A stretch of 38,178 nucleotides of DNA from Candidatus Poribacteria bacterium (GTDB lineage: Bacteria > Poribacteria > WGA-4E > JAJDTR01): assembly GCA_022827055.1 (NCBI GenBank), contig JAJDTR010000087.1:1-38178 (forward strand). The letters are read 5' to 3'. Both the position numbers and the translations under genes were made by a program. Shown here piece by piece: positions 8,056-16,124 of this stretch (its first letter is position 1; each line of letters begins with the position of its first letter). The notes below the pieces were generated by a model. The model made no database searches. It was not told where the DNA came from and saw nothing but the letters and a program-made list of their open reading frames with translations.

Positions 8056-8205
8056 TCAAGTCTTCTTCATCTCTGTCCAAGAGATGAGGGCAAGTTCGGG
8101 AGTCCGATTTCCAAGTCGCGAATGAATTCCTTCGTGATTATACACTAAATTTGGAATATGGCAAAGTGGTTTGTGCGCCTCGTGAAAATCATGATGGTCG
8201 AAGTT
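8056..8205 (-). pseudogene. IS3-type transposase C-terminal fragment
   Basis: Read on the minus strand between in-frame stops, this 49-codon piece gives DFHEAHKPLCHIPNLVYN followed by HEGIHSRLGNRTPE. It matches the end of the rve integrase core of IS3-family OrfB transposases, whose usual form is a glutamate-containing helix, then YNHxRxHSSLGYxTPAE. The upstream catalytic D-D-E part is missing and no continuation is obvious in other frames, so it is a decayed remnant. It marks past IS activity in a gap now filled with small repeats. Confidence 0.6.
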
Positions 8206-8306
8206 TTAGTGCATATCACCGTAGTTTTTCTAAATCCCCGAGTTCCTTCTAATTGGTCCAAATCGCGGATGAAACCGGCTTGACACGCAATTTCACGAGT
8301 TCGATT

Positions 8307-8372
8307 GCGCTCCGCTGGAGCGCGGGAATTCGGGAGGCTCGTATTCTATTGACATTGCGCCCCGCTGGGGCG
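8307..8372 (+). repeat. Family B hairpin pair
   Basis: Hairpins GCGCTCCGCTGGAGCGC (8307-8323) and GCGCCCCGCTGGGGCG (8357-8372) have a 33-nt spacer ending TATTCTATTGACATT. Arm changes are compensatory (GCTCC/GGAGC versus GCCCC/GGGGC), suggesting the hairpin structure is maintained. Confidence 0.78.
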
Positions 8373-8533
8373 TAGGAGTGGACATCCAACCGAACCCCGT
8401 GCCTGAATCGTGGCGGCGAATAACAATCGCTATTCCCTATGACGAAATCGCCTAGTTAGGCGGATTTGAGCGTTCAATTTCGTAAATTCAATGAATACCT
8501 CCGCACAGATTCAAGTCCATTGTTTTGTGATAG

Positions 8534-8744
8534 GTTATACCATTTCTCTAGTATGAAAATGCAGTAATTACGTGGATCGAGTAAAGAAACTAGTGTAATA
8601 AGAAACCTTGTCTCCCCGCGGAGTAGGCGGGGCAAGGGGATCTCTATCGCACTCCCTTTTCAGTCGCTTGATTCCCGCCTACGGAGTATCCGAAGGATTT
8701 AATTAAGGCATTATATGCACTATTATTCAAGTGAAATGGTATTT
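8534..8744 (+). repeat. MITE-like family G unit containing C palindrome with family A copy A6
   Basis: The left end GGTTATACCATTTCTC (8534) and right end CAAGTGAAATGGTATTT (8728-8744) are imperfect inverted repeats about 210 bp apart. Inside, a family C palindrome (GGCGGGGCAAG ending 8636, CCCGCCTACGG from 8674) is split by family A copy 8637-8673 (GGGATCTCTATCGC head, CAGTCGCTTGATT tail). This is three nested layers of repeats. Confidence 0.7.
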
Positions 8745-8822
8745 CTTCTCACGGCTATTCGGTCAGGTTGTGGTTGGCAGATAGATCAAATCGAATGAGG
8801 ATGGCAGTGAGTGGCTTCAAAA

Positions 8823-10385
8823 TTACGGGCGGAAGCGGAGGGCGTAAAGATCGGCGTCTTTCATTACGAAACGAAGGCGGATGGGTTGACCTTCCAACCG
8901 GCTGACATCGGAGCCGTGAACGCCCTTCCAGGAGACATCCCGCGCAATTTCATCGCCCACGATTTCGTTCGAGTCTGTAAGTTTGAAGCCGGCGATGGGC
9001 TGTCCGCCGATGTATTGGATTTCGACGCCGATGCAGCCCACAATGGAGGTGGCGAAGTTGATTTCCAGGGCTTTACCTTTGAAGATTAGCGGTTTGGTTA
9101 TCAATTCGCCTCCGTGGTAAGGCGCGTTCACGGAGACAAAGCCGTCGGTTCGCAAGGTATGGCGTCGGATGTGGGAGGTCGGTTGGCTGTTATGCTGCAG
9201 GTAGTAAATGGATATCTCCTCGGGAGCGGTCGGCACGATGCCGCAAGCAGCCATGTTGTTGCGGGCAACCCAGTTTTGACGATCCAACCCGGGCGGCAGG
9301 AAGGCTTCCATAAAGGTGCGGTCGAAGGTCGTCCCACCTCTTGATGTCATGAAAACACCCTCGGATACGCCTTGGCGCTGGCTCGCGCTCACTTCGTACC
9401 GGTCAAACTCATCTTCGGGGAGAACTACCAAGTTGTGGTTAAACCGTTTGGGGAAAGCCAGATAAATATGCGGCGCCCGGAAGTAGGGCTGCGTCTGATT
9501 GGTATAGAGCTGCTCCAGAGGTGCGCCGCCGGGATTCATGGGCACGACTTCCGTCCAGGTGAGAAAATCGTGCGATGTCGTCCGACCAATCCAACGAATG
9601 GAACGTCCATCATGCGACGTAAGGGGCTGCAGGTTCTCGTCCACGCGAATGCGGAGGTAGGCGACGTAGCAGTCTTCGCTGCCCAACCAGAACGCGGGCA
9701 CGCTTGATTGATCGGTGTGCACGCCAAAATGGGATGGGTTGATGACAAATTCTTCGGTTAGCATTTTCCACCGAACGCCGTCAGCCGAAACGAAGGCATT
9801 GAAGCCGTCCCGAGGGTCGTTGGTGTCAATGCCGACGAACGATCCTGCTAACGCTTTGTAGCGTTCGGATGCCGGTATACCCGGACGGGCGTCAAGAAAG
9901 GGAGTGAAGTTGTGAGCAGTCTGCAGGGAGGGGTCGTTCGGAATGACGGCGTTGTTTGGACTGAGGTTCGGGATATCGTATAAGCCCAAATCCGGCTTGT
10001 GCCAGTTTATCCCGTCGGGACTCTCGGCGTAGAGGGTGACTTCGGTGTGATCCGCACTGCCTTCGCCTCCGCCCCAGGCGCCTCGATAGTACATGCGGTA
10101 CGCATCGTCGTCTTTAAGAACGGTTGGATAGCCACCGAACGCCGCCTCTTCCTCCCCGAAGGTTAGGGCGGGTTCGGCAGGTTGGGGATGATGCAGTCTC
10201 AGTGTCGTGTCGTTCAATTTATCAATCAGATAGTTATCGACAAAGAGTTCGCGCCGACCCCAATCTCTCGAATGGCATTGCTCTTGGCTTCCTGTTCCAT
10301 GGTTGTGTGCCAGTTTCCTTTCCAACGATGGTGGCTTGAGTTTTGGTCTGGGTTGCAAATGATGTCTGCGGTCTGGATTTGTCAA
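8823..10385 (-). CDS. GH43/GH32-like beta-propeller protein (second paralogue)
   Basis: Up to 520 residues, without a signal peptide. The conserved part begins at RRELFVDNYLIDKL, matching MFIDDFFIES of the 84-1604 protein, and continues with propeller strands (YRMYYRGAWGG, WKMLTEEF, YVAYLRIRV) and a C-terminal beta-rich domain (TDGFVSVNAPYHGGELITKP). A role on a glycan is likely, with substrate unknown. The 5' end is odd: the open frame can only start at TTG (10385, inside a family D repeat, or 10325), and no in-frame ATG or GTG precedes the conserved motif. An ATG at 10300 lies one frame off and runs into a stop after 24 codons. A one-base frameshift near the start or a TTG start are both possible. 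Confidence 0.7.
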   Translation of the reverse strand: MTNPDRRHHLQPRPKLKPPSLERKLAHNHGTGSQEQCHSRDWGRRELFVDNYLIDKLNDTTLRLHHPQPAEPALTFGEEEAAFGGYPTVLKDDDAYRMYYRGAWGGGEGSADHTEVTLYAESPDGINWHKPDLGLYDIPNLSPNNAVIPNDPSLQTAHNFTPFLDARPGIPASERYKALAGSFVGIDTNDPRDGFNAFVSADGVRWKMLTEEFVINPSHFGVHTDQSSVPAFWLGSEDCYVAYLRIRVDENLQPLTSHDGRSIRWIGRTTSHDFLTWTEVVPMNPGGAPLEQLYTNQTQPYFRAPHIYLAFPKRFNHNLVVLPEDEFDRYEVSASQRQGVSEGVFMTSRGGTTFDRTFMEAFLPPGLDRQNWVARNNMAACGIVPTAPEEISIYYLQHNSQPTSHIRRHTLRTDGFVSVNAPYHGGELITKPLIFKGKALEINFATSIVGCIGVEIQYIGGQPIAGFKLTDSNEIVGDEIARDVSWKGVHGSDVSRLEGQPIRLRFVMKDADLYALRFRP

Positions 10386-10399
10386 TCCAGACCGAGCGG
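10369..10399 (+). repeat. Family D palindrome
   Basis: GGTCTGGATTTGTCAATCC with closing AGACCGAGCGG: a stem of GGTCTGGATT/AATCCAGACC followed by GAGCGG. Other copies are at 14528-14557, 14894-14924 and 28863-28892. The arms differ between copies but stay complementary. Confidence 0.8.
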
Positions 10400-10476
10400 T
10401 TAGGGTGCGCGGCGAGCGGAGAGGGCCAGCCTTAATGCGGGTGAATCGGGGATTTTGAAAGCTGTCAGGTCAGGTT

Positions 10477-10534
10477 GCGGGGCAAGGGGATTTCTATCGC
10501 ACTCACTATTCGTTCGTTTGATTCCCGCCTACGG
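10477..10534 (+). repeat. Family C palindrome interrupted by family A copy A7
   Basis: GCGGGGCAAG (10477-10486) and CCCGCCTACGG (10524-10534) are the two halves of family C, which is intact at 4505-4529 and 20228-20252. The 37 bp between them are family A (GGGATTTCTATCGC head, GTTCGTTTGATT tail). The copy at 21744-21781 in another C palindrome is almost identical. Confidence 0.82.
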
Positions 10535-10580
10535 AGTGCATGGGAACCCTATAGATCTGTTTTCACATGGAGTTTGCTAT

Positions 10581-10635
10581 GGGGATCTCTATCGCATTCG
10601 CTATTCGCTCATTTGATCTATTCACTCGCTTGATC
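10581..10635 (+). repeat. Family A copy A8 with doubled tail unit
   Basis: A GGGGATCTCTATCGCATTCG head is followed by two tail units (CTATTCGCTCATTTGATC and TATTCACTCGCTTGATC). It overlaps the 3' end of the membrane protein gene at 10622, so its antisense supplies the last codons and stop of that gene. It is nearly identical to part of 21641-21693. Confidence 0.8.
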
Positions 10636-12211
10636 TGTGTCGGTAGACTTGCAGGTTTTCGGTGGAATGGAGCAGTTTGTAATCCGTATCCAGGCTTTCT
10701 GCTATCCCCTTGTAATCCAAGCCGTGAATCGGATCATCTTCACCCCACATCACGTTCGACATGTCCAGTTTCCATGCCACTATGTAATCGATTGTTCCCG
10801 AATGCTTGGTTCTCCAGTTCAGCGGAAAGTAATCAAACTTGGCTTCGTAATTGGTCAAACTGACACCGTTGTTACCCACGCAGTAATAGTCTATCGCGGT
10901 GCAAAACGGTTTGATGTGGAAATACGGCTGGTGGGTGATGGACGGCACCTGTTTCACCCCGGGCCGATAATCGGAACTAAGGCCCAAGACAGTCTTGTTT
11001 TTCTCAATGAGATGAACGCCCGAGGTGTATTCCTTCATACCTTTGTCCAGAGGATAATAGTAGCTGTAGCTAATGGCAAGATGGACAATCGAAAGGACGA
11101 CTATGACCGAAACGATCCCGTTTCTGACGAATTTGTGAAAATCTTCGCTGAGAAACGGCAACAGCACCGGGATGATGAAGAGCGGAACCCGGGCGGAGAT
11201 AAAGGAGCCGGTCCCTATACCCCAAGGCATGATGAAATAGAAAAATGTGAAAACACCCGACAGCAGGAGGAACTGGTTGTCCGGGCCGAGAATTCTCCTT
11301 TGGCGGATTCTCTTATATATAGTGACCACGAACAACAGCCCCACCAGAACCGACATGAGACGCGTCGGGATCAGGTGAGCACTGGTAAAGAACATCAACA
11401 TCTTGGCGCTAAGCAGATAATCCCAAACTTTCCATTCGCCGAGGCGCTCCCATCTTATGTTCATTCGGTCGCTTGCCTGTCCAACTTCGGATGACAACAG
11501 ATAATTTGCCATGATGAAGTACAGCGGCAACATGCAAAGCAGGATCTCCCAGATTTGTCTCGGTCTGCGATAAAAAGTTGTGATGGACAGAAGAGTCAGG
11601 GAAAGTATGAGAAGGGCGAACGAGAGTATGTGGCAGAAGTAAATCAGGATGCAAAACAGATAGAGGATTGCTATTCTGTTTGCTCGCAAATCCTCTCTGT
11701 GCTTTATGAAATAGCCCAACGCAAAGAAAAACAGCGGCACGGAGAGGGAAAAACTGTAGAAGCCCATGTGAAGCACGTAGCTATCCGCGAACAGAAATCC
11801 CAGAAAACCGTATAGACTCTTTCCCTTATGCGCCGAGTCCAGAAAATAGAAAATTGACAATGGAAACAAGCCGATGATGACGCTCAGGAGAATTTTTTCC
11901 GCTATCAGAGGAGGGAAAATATGCATCAGCAGGGACATGCAGACATGCGCGAGCCAGTTGGGGAAAAGTGTGAGATTGAGCTTGAAATAATCCCTCAAAA
12001 GCGTTGATTCTTCATCGTGGAATACTCTCAACGCATACGCATTGTAGACGTGTGCGGCGCCGTCTTGGGAGTGGAAGTATTTGAATATCCATAGCGGCGA
12101 GATATACAGTAGGAGCAGCACCAGGATGAGAAAACTTTTCTTTTTTGCTGAAGGGGCTGTCTCCACCCAACGGTCGGGAAGGGAACGCAGGTATGATATT
12201 GCAGCTTTCAC
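10622..12211 (-). CDS. Polytopic membrane protein, GT-C-like glycosyltransferase candidate
   Basis: A 529-residue protein with about 11-12 hydrophobic segments starting near residue 26 (FLILVLLLLYISPLWIF). The first loop after the opening helix has HSQDGAAHVYNAY, an acidic motif in the position where GT-C transferases carry their catalytic aspartate. The last 110 residues (after SIVHLAISYSYYYP) form a non-membrane tail. It would sit in the inner membrane and may transfer a sugar from a lipid carrier, which is inference. The start is GTG at 12211, with GGAG about 12 bases upstream. The final codons (RSSE and TGA stop) are encoded by a family A repeat. It pairs with a second GT-C-like gene directly upstream, separated by a 478-bp gap. 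Confidence 0.68.
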   Translation of the reverse strand: MKAAISYLRSLPDRWVETAPSAKKKSFLILVLLLLYISPLWIFKYFHSQDGAAHVYNAYALRVFHDEESTLLRDYFKLNLTLFPNWLAHVCMSLLMHIFPPLIAEKILLSVIIGLFPLSIFYFLDSAHKGKSLYGFLGFLFADSYVLHMGFYSFSLSVPLFFFALGYFIKHREDLRANRIAILYLFCILIYFCHILSFALLILSLTLLSITTFYRRPRQIWEILLCMLPLYFIMANYLLSSEVGQASDRMNIRWERLGEWKVWDYLLSAKMLMFFTSAHLIPTRLMSVLVGLLFVVTIYKRIRQRRILGPDNQFLLLSGVFTFFYFIMPWGIGTGSFISARVPLFIIPVLLPFLSEDFHKFVRNGIVSVIVVLSIVHLAISYSYYYPLDKGMKEYTSGVHLIEKNKTVLGLSSDYRPGVKQVPSITHQPYFHIKPFCTAIDYYCVGNNGVSLTNYEAKFDYFPLNWRTKHSGTIDYIVAWKLDMSNVMWGEDDPIHGLDYKGIAESLDTDYKLLHSTENLQVYRHRSSE

Positions 12212-12689
12212 GATTCAGATTATCTCCATAATTACTCAATACACCAGGCTAACCAAAAACGACCTCACTCGGCATTTGGCTAGTTAACACCGGTTGAATC
12301 TGAGCAGCAAAGAAGTCTCGACCTGGAGATCGCTCCTACAGTAGGCCTATCGCAGCAATTTTCAATCGTCAAATCGCAATCAAGTATTTGTAAATTTGAC
12401 TTCGATTGACTATAAATTTGCGTTGGCACTTCGACTCAATGTCAAATAGCAAGTGCAGGGGAGGTCTCATGGAGGTAGAACGTGCGATTAATGTTGGGTT
12501 TCACTCCTATTTCGGCACGCTCAAGCGAAGTAGGCACTCGAAAACTCATAAGAGATTAGCGATTACCGACGGATTTCCGTTCAACCCAACCTACGACTCC
12601 TGTCAGTGTGCGCATTACAAGTACAATCTAACAGATCAAGCGACTGGATAAGGAGCGCGATAGAAATCCCTCGTGCTAAAACAGGGGAT
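12212..12689. other. Gap between two membrane protein genes, repeats only
   Basis: It contains part of family E (GGAGATCGCTCCTACA, 12325-12340), a repeat TTTCCGTTCAACCCAACC (12574-12591, also at 20270-20287), and the family A filled site at 12601-12677. No gene is recognised. Confidence 0.6.
12601..12677 (-). repeat. Filled site: family A copy A9 inside a repeat seen empty at 33973-34015
   Basis: The flanks TGTCAGTGTGCGCAT (12601) and ACAATCTAACAGAT (12623-12636), then CGTGCTA after 12671, match the uninterrupted sequence at 33973-34015. The extra 35 bp (12637-12671) are a minus-oriented family A copy (GGGATTTCTATCGC head on the minus strand). This is the cleanest empty/filled comparison in the window. 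Confidence 0.88.
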
Positions 12690-14489
12690 TTACTGCATTG
12701 CGTTCCGACCAGTTCTGCGGAAGCCTTCGAAATCAATTTCCACCCCTGGCAAGAGGTCATACTGTATCGCGTATATCTTCAGTCCCTTGTCATAAACCAG
12801 TTTTAATCCGGGCATTTCTCCTTCCACCAATGGTTTCGTCGCGGGGCGCAATACCCAGCGCGGTATCGGCTCTTCAAGGGGGCCGGGGATTGCGACCGGT
12901 ATGATGTGCGTTGCGTTGTAAAATTTCATCACCATGATAATTCTGTCAAGTTCGTCCAGCGGTATTTGCAGCGCCTTCCCCTCCGAATAGAAAGACACGC
13001 CTCCCGGTTCACGGTACATCACAACGGAGCCAGGCGCGTTTTTCTTGAGCCACTTGCCCGCTTCCATCCTCGCCTCACCAGTTTCTCCGTACGGCCAGCC
13101 TCTCTTTTGGTCGCCATATACCTCGGCCGCGGACAGATACAGCACAAGCATCATCAATGCCGTAATCAAACATGAATTCATCATTCGTGGGTGCTTTGTC
13201 TTTGCGAATAACTGTTTTGCCGCCGTGTGGTAGGTGGTCCAACCGATAGCCATAATTATCACTACAACCGGGAACACCAGACGCTGGATCGGAGACCAGC
13301 ATACCGCGAGGAAGGTGATTAGAAAGGCGCTCACCAGCCACAGAATATGGAGGTCTCGATTGTGCCAAGGTATGAGTAACCTGCCTATCCCCCTTTTTTC
13401 ATGTTCCTGCTCCGTGGCTGGGCGGCGCAGCAGCGAATATAGACAAGACAGGAAGAACAGCAGCAGCCCCAGGGCAGCGGGAATGCCCGCATAATAGGCA
13501 AGGAATTCCTTCGCTTCGAAGTCTTTCAATGAAAAACCCCTCATGTTCATAATAGACCACCAGACATACCGTCTGAAATGATTCCATGTATTTTCACCGA
13601 CCGTCTTGAATCCCGCATCTCCGAGCTTGTCAAACAGGGACGGCATCTCTTTGCCCCAGTGGAGGGAGTAAGAACCTTCCTCCCAGTCTGTGTAGCCGAT
13701 GTAACCGGCCGCGTACTGTTGTGTGCTGAAGATGGGGTTGCCAAAATGAATCGTGTTTCTAACAAACCACGGAAGCATTACGAAGAAAACGATAGCAAAA
13801 CAGATCCACACCTTGCGGTTTCGCAGGATCTTGAAACCCCCCGAAAAAACACAGAAGACCAAATAGGCGGGAATGATCCACAGGCCGGTGCCCTTTGCAT
13901 AATATGCAAGTCCGATGAAGACTCCCGCAGGATAAAAGTATTTCGGCGAGTCCTGCGCCTTTATGATGAAATAGCAACTTGCTAGGATCGTGAAGGCGAA
14001 CAGCAAATCACCACTGGCCTTCATCGACGATGAAAAGATAACCGGGAAGAACATGGCGCTCAATCCTGCGGCGAAACCCGTCAATCGACTGCGACTTAAT
14101 CGCACCGTGAGCAGATAAAGGAAAACCGGCAGGAAGATGGAACCGATTAGAATGGAAGGCAATTTTGCTGCAAAGGCGGTCTTTCCCAGTGTCAGGAAGA
14201 AGGGGACGATCAGAATGGAATACAACGGTGGATAATGGGCTTCCGGATGCGTAACCTCGGGATATTTCAGCCCAGACTGGAAAAACGAATACTGCATGTG
14301 GTCGTTGGTGAAGCCTTTGCCATTCGCCAGATTCACCGCCACGCCGACGTACGCCGCTTCATCGGTACCCCCGATGAACTCAATATCGGATATGATGCTG
14401 CATTTAAGCGATAGCGCGGCGATTCCAATGCAGACAATTACGACCAAAAAGGGATCTATCTTCCATGTGGATTTCGGTAGGCGTATCAT
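12690..14489 (-). CDS. ArnT/PMT-like (GT83/GT39-type) membrane glycosyltransferase
   Basis: A 599-residue inner-membrane protein with about 10-12 transmembrane segments and a soluble C-terminal domain of about 130 residues. After the first helix comes GGTDEAAYVGVAVNLANGKG, with the D-E pair (43-44) typical of the first periplasmic loop of PMT/ArnT-type GT-C enzymes. It is followed by THPEAHYPPLYSIL (80-93), a common second signature (YPPLY) of the group. These enzymes move a sugar from a polyprenyl phosphate donor to a lipid or protein on the periplasmic side. The ATG at 14489 has no strong ribosome site. Donor and acceptor are unknown. Its 3' end lies 20 bp from the family A copy at 12637-12671. 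Confidence 0.82.
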   Translation of the reverse strand: MIRLPKSTWKIDPFLVVIVCIGIAALSLKCSIISDIEFIGGTDEAAYVGVAVNLANGKGFTNDHMQYSFFQSGLKYPEVTHPEAHYPPLYSILIVPFFLTLGKTAFAAKLPSILIGSIFLPVFLYLLTVRLSRSRLTGFAAGLSAMFFPVIFSSSMKASGDLLFAFTILASCYFIIKAQDSPKYFYPAGVFIGLAYYAKGTGLWIIPAYLVFCVFSGGFKILRNRKVWICFAIVFFVMLPWFVRNTIHFGNPIFSTQQYAAGYIGYTDWEEGSYSLHWGKEMPSLFDKLGDAGFKTVGENTWNHFRRYVWWSIMNMRGFSLKDFEAKEFLAYYAGIPAALGLLLFFLSCLYSLLRRPATEQEHEKRGIGRLLIPWHNRDLHILWLVSAFLITFLAVCWSPIQRLVFPVVVIIMAIGWTTYHTAAKQLFAKTKHPRMMNSCLITALMMLVLYLSAAEVYGDQKRGWPYGETGEARMEAGKWLKKNAPGSVVMYREPGGVSFYSEGKALQIPLDELDRIIMVMKFYNATHIIPVAIPGPLEEPIPRWVLRPATKPLVEGEMPGLKLVYDKGLKIYAIQYDLLPGVEIDFEGFRRTGRNAMQ

Positions 14490-14527
14490 GGCAACGAGTT
14501 TCTTTCTTTGTAACTGTTTAGTCCATC

Positions 14528-14557
14528 AGTCTGGATTTGCCAATCCAGACCGAGCGG
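14528..14557 (+). repeat. Family D palindrome
   Basis: AGTCTGGATTTGCCAATCC then AGACCGAGCGG, the same stem and GAGCGG tail as at 10369. Confidence 0.8.
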
Positions 14558-14893
14558 GGGGCAGGGAACACGCCGAGTAGGGAAGTATAATGCTACTTCC
14601 GATGAATCGGGGGGCTTAGGTGCTCAGACCGGATGTGCGATGAATTGTAATACTACGAACCACACGATGCACCAATCAGTTGCCTTTCTTTTATACCGAC
14701 TCTCATACCGATTGCTCGACATCGTTCACACTGCCAACCTATCCTCAAATTAGAAGAGATGTTTCGGGTAGAAACAGAAAACCCTCTGGTCTCTTTTCGT
14801 AAAGAAGATTCGGGGGTTTGCAATGCCTGTGTTGGTCAAAGAGCTAGTCTACACACCGCACTGCTCTCGCGAATCTACAGTCGCTTCAATCAA

Positions 14894-14924
14894 GGCTTGG
14901 ATTTGGCAATCCAAGCCGAGCGGG
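14894..14924 (+). repeat. Family D palindrome
   Basis: GGCTTGGATTTGGCAATCC then AAGCCGAGCGGG. The stem has CTTGG/CCAAG instead of TCTGG/CCAGA, a compensatory change relative to the other subtype. Close to identical to 28863-28892. Confidence 0.82.
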
Positions 14925-15017
14925 AATCGGCTATGAGTGTCTCGCATCTGCTTGACAATTACAGAAAATTCCGATTTCTTGTTACAGGGTTTGCGCGGGA
15001 GACAAATGGCGAATTAT

Positions 15018-16124
15018 CTATTCTCGTCTAGCGCCCATGAGTTTTATCTTCCCCCACGCCGTGCTAAGTTTCTGCCTGCCGGGGGAGACAGACCGTGGAA
15101 ACGCCGGATCGATCCAGTCGGGGTCAATATCTCTGGTACCGCGGCCCCGTCCCCAAGGGTCCATATCCTCTAGTAAGTTTGTGGGCTTGCACCTTGCTCC
15201 ACATTTCTCGAAATCTTCAATAACAAGGAGGTCGGCTTGGAAGCTGTCGGCTCCAACCACGGCGGAGAAGATAATGTCTCTACCGTTAGCAGGCAGCATT
15301 GGAGAGCTTTCTCCCCAACGCGGATTGTCGGTAATGTTGCGTTCCTTCTTCGTTTCAATATCTATCGTGTAGACCTCACCATTCCCGTCCCTATTCGTTG
15401 AGAAGGCGATTTTTTTGCCACTACGCGACCAGGTTGGTTGCGATTCGCTGCCGGGGTGATCGGTTATTCTTTCTACTCCACTTCCATCGGGGTTCATGAT
15501 GTAGATGTTCTCGGATCCGTCCCGATTGCTTCTAAAGGCAATCTTTGTGCCGTCATAAGAGAACGCCGGCTCGCGGTCCTCTGCGGGATGATTTGTCAGA
15601 TTGCGTTGACCGCTCCCGTCGGAACGCATAAGGTAGATTTCACGGTTCCCGTCTCTCCTGGACATGAAGGCGATTGTCTCACCGCTTCCCGACCATGTTG
15701 GCGACTCGTCAGTGTTCCCGGGATCGTTGGTTAGGTTTCGCACATTGTTGTTCATCGTGGCAGCAACTCTCCAACCGTGTTTGTGCGGCGATGAAATCAC
15801 CCTTCCAAGTTCATCCCAATCGACATCGATTATAAAAACATCGCTCTTCCCATCCCTATTACTCCCAAAGGCGATTTGTGAGCCATCGGGAGACCATGCC
15901 GGTTCCATCTCATTCTTCGGTAGATCCGTCACTCTTATTCGGTTTTTGCCGTCACTGGCCTCCATAACCCAGAGATCATGGTCTTTACCTGGAACCTCAC
16001 CAGGGGCCGTCGTGTTTCTATTAGAGGACCAGACGATTGTCCCCTTATCCCTCTGAGCTAGCGCGTCGCCCGTGATCCATAGTCCGATGAGAAAACAAAC
16101 GGACACAACATACGCAATTTTCAT
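15018..16124 (-). CDS. Secreted PD40 (TolB-like) beta-propeller protein 1
   Basis: A 368-residue exported protein with a signal peptide (1-23, cleavage after DALA). It then has five to six PD40/WD40-like blades, recognised by the repeated pattern PxWSPDGxxIAFxSNRDGxxxIY (for example AWSPDGSQIAFGSNRDG, TFSYDG-type variants, TWSRSGKKIAFSTNRDG). Two cysteines (ECGARC-like region near 315) occur late. The C-terminus SVSPGRQKLSTAWGKIK resembles the tail of the next four genes. The family is related to the propeller of TolB, but no Tol-Pal genes are nearby, so a role in the Tol system is unlikely. The start ATG at 16124 follows AAGGA. It is the most divergent member of the five-gene array. Confidence 0.85.
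   Translation of the reverse strand: MKIAYVVSVCFLIGLWITGDALAQRDKGTIVWSSNRNTTAPGEVPGKDHDLWVMEASDGKNRIRVTDLPKNEMEPAWSPDGSQIAFGSNRDGKSDVFIIDVDWDELGRVISSPHKHGWRVAATMNNNVRNLTNDPGNTDESPTWSGSGETIAFMSRRDGNREIYLMRSDGSGQRNLTNHPAEDREPAFSYDGTKIAFRSNRDGSENIYIMNPDGSGVERITDHPGSESQPTWSRSGKKIAFSTNRDGNGEVYTIDIETKKERNITDNPRWGESSPMLPANGRDIIFSAVVGADSFQADLLVIEDFEKCGARCKPTNLLEDMDPWGRGRGTRDIDPDWIDPAFPRSVSPGRQKLSTAWGKIKLMGARRE

Larger units (their letters stand above)
7998..8822. other. 825-bp gap with transposase fragment and nested repeats
   Basis: Apart from the listed transposase remnant (8056-8205), B hairpin pair (8307-8372) and family G unit (8534-8744), I see no gene. A plus-strand 33-codon frame at 8047-8148 with AGGAGG upstream is antisense to the transposase remnant and is probably not real. 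Confidence 0.6.
14490..15017. other. Gap upstream of the GT gene, two family D palindromes
   Basis: Family D copies lie at 14528-14557 and 14894-14924. A plus-strand open frame of about 90 codons (14759-15031) runs through the second palindrome and has no recognisable product, so I do not call it a gene. Confidence 0.55.

Noticed and set aside
8047..8148. 33-codon plus-strand frame with AGGAGG eight bases before its ATG.
   Set aside because: It is antisense to the transposase remnant and has no recognisable product; the ribosome-site match is probably chance.
14759..15031. 90-codon plus-strand frame upstream of the GT gene.
   Set aside because: It crosses a family D palindrome and overlaps the end of PD40 gene 1 antisense; no domain is recognisable.
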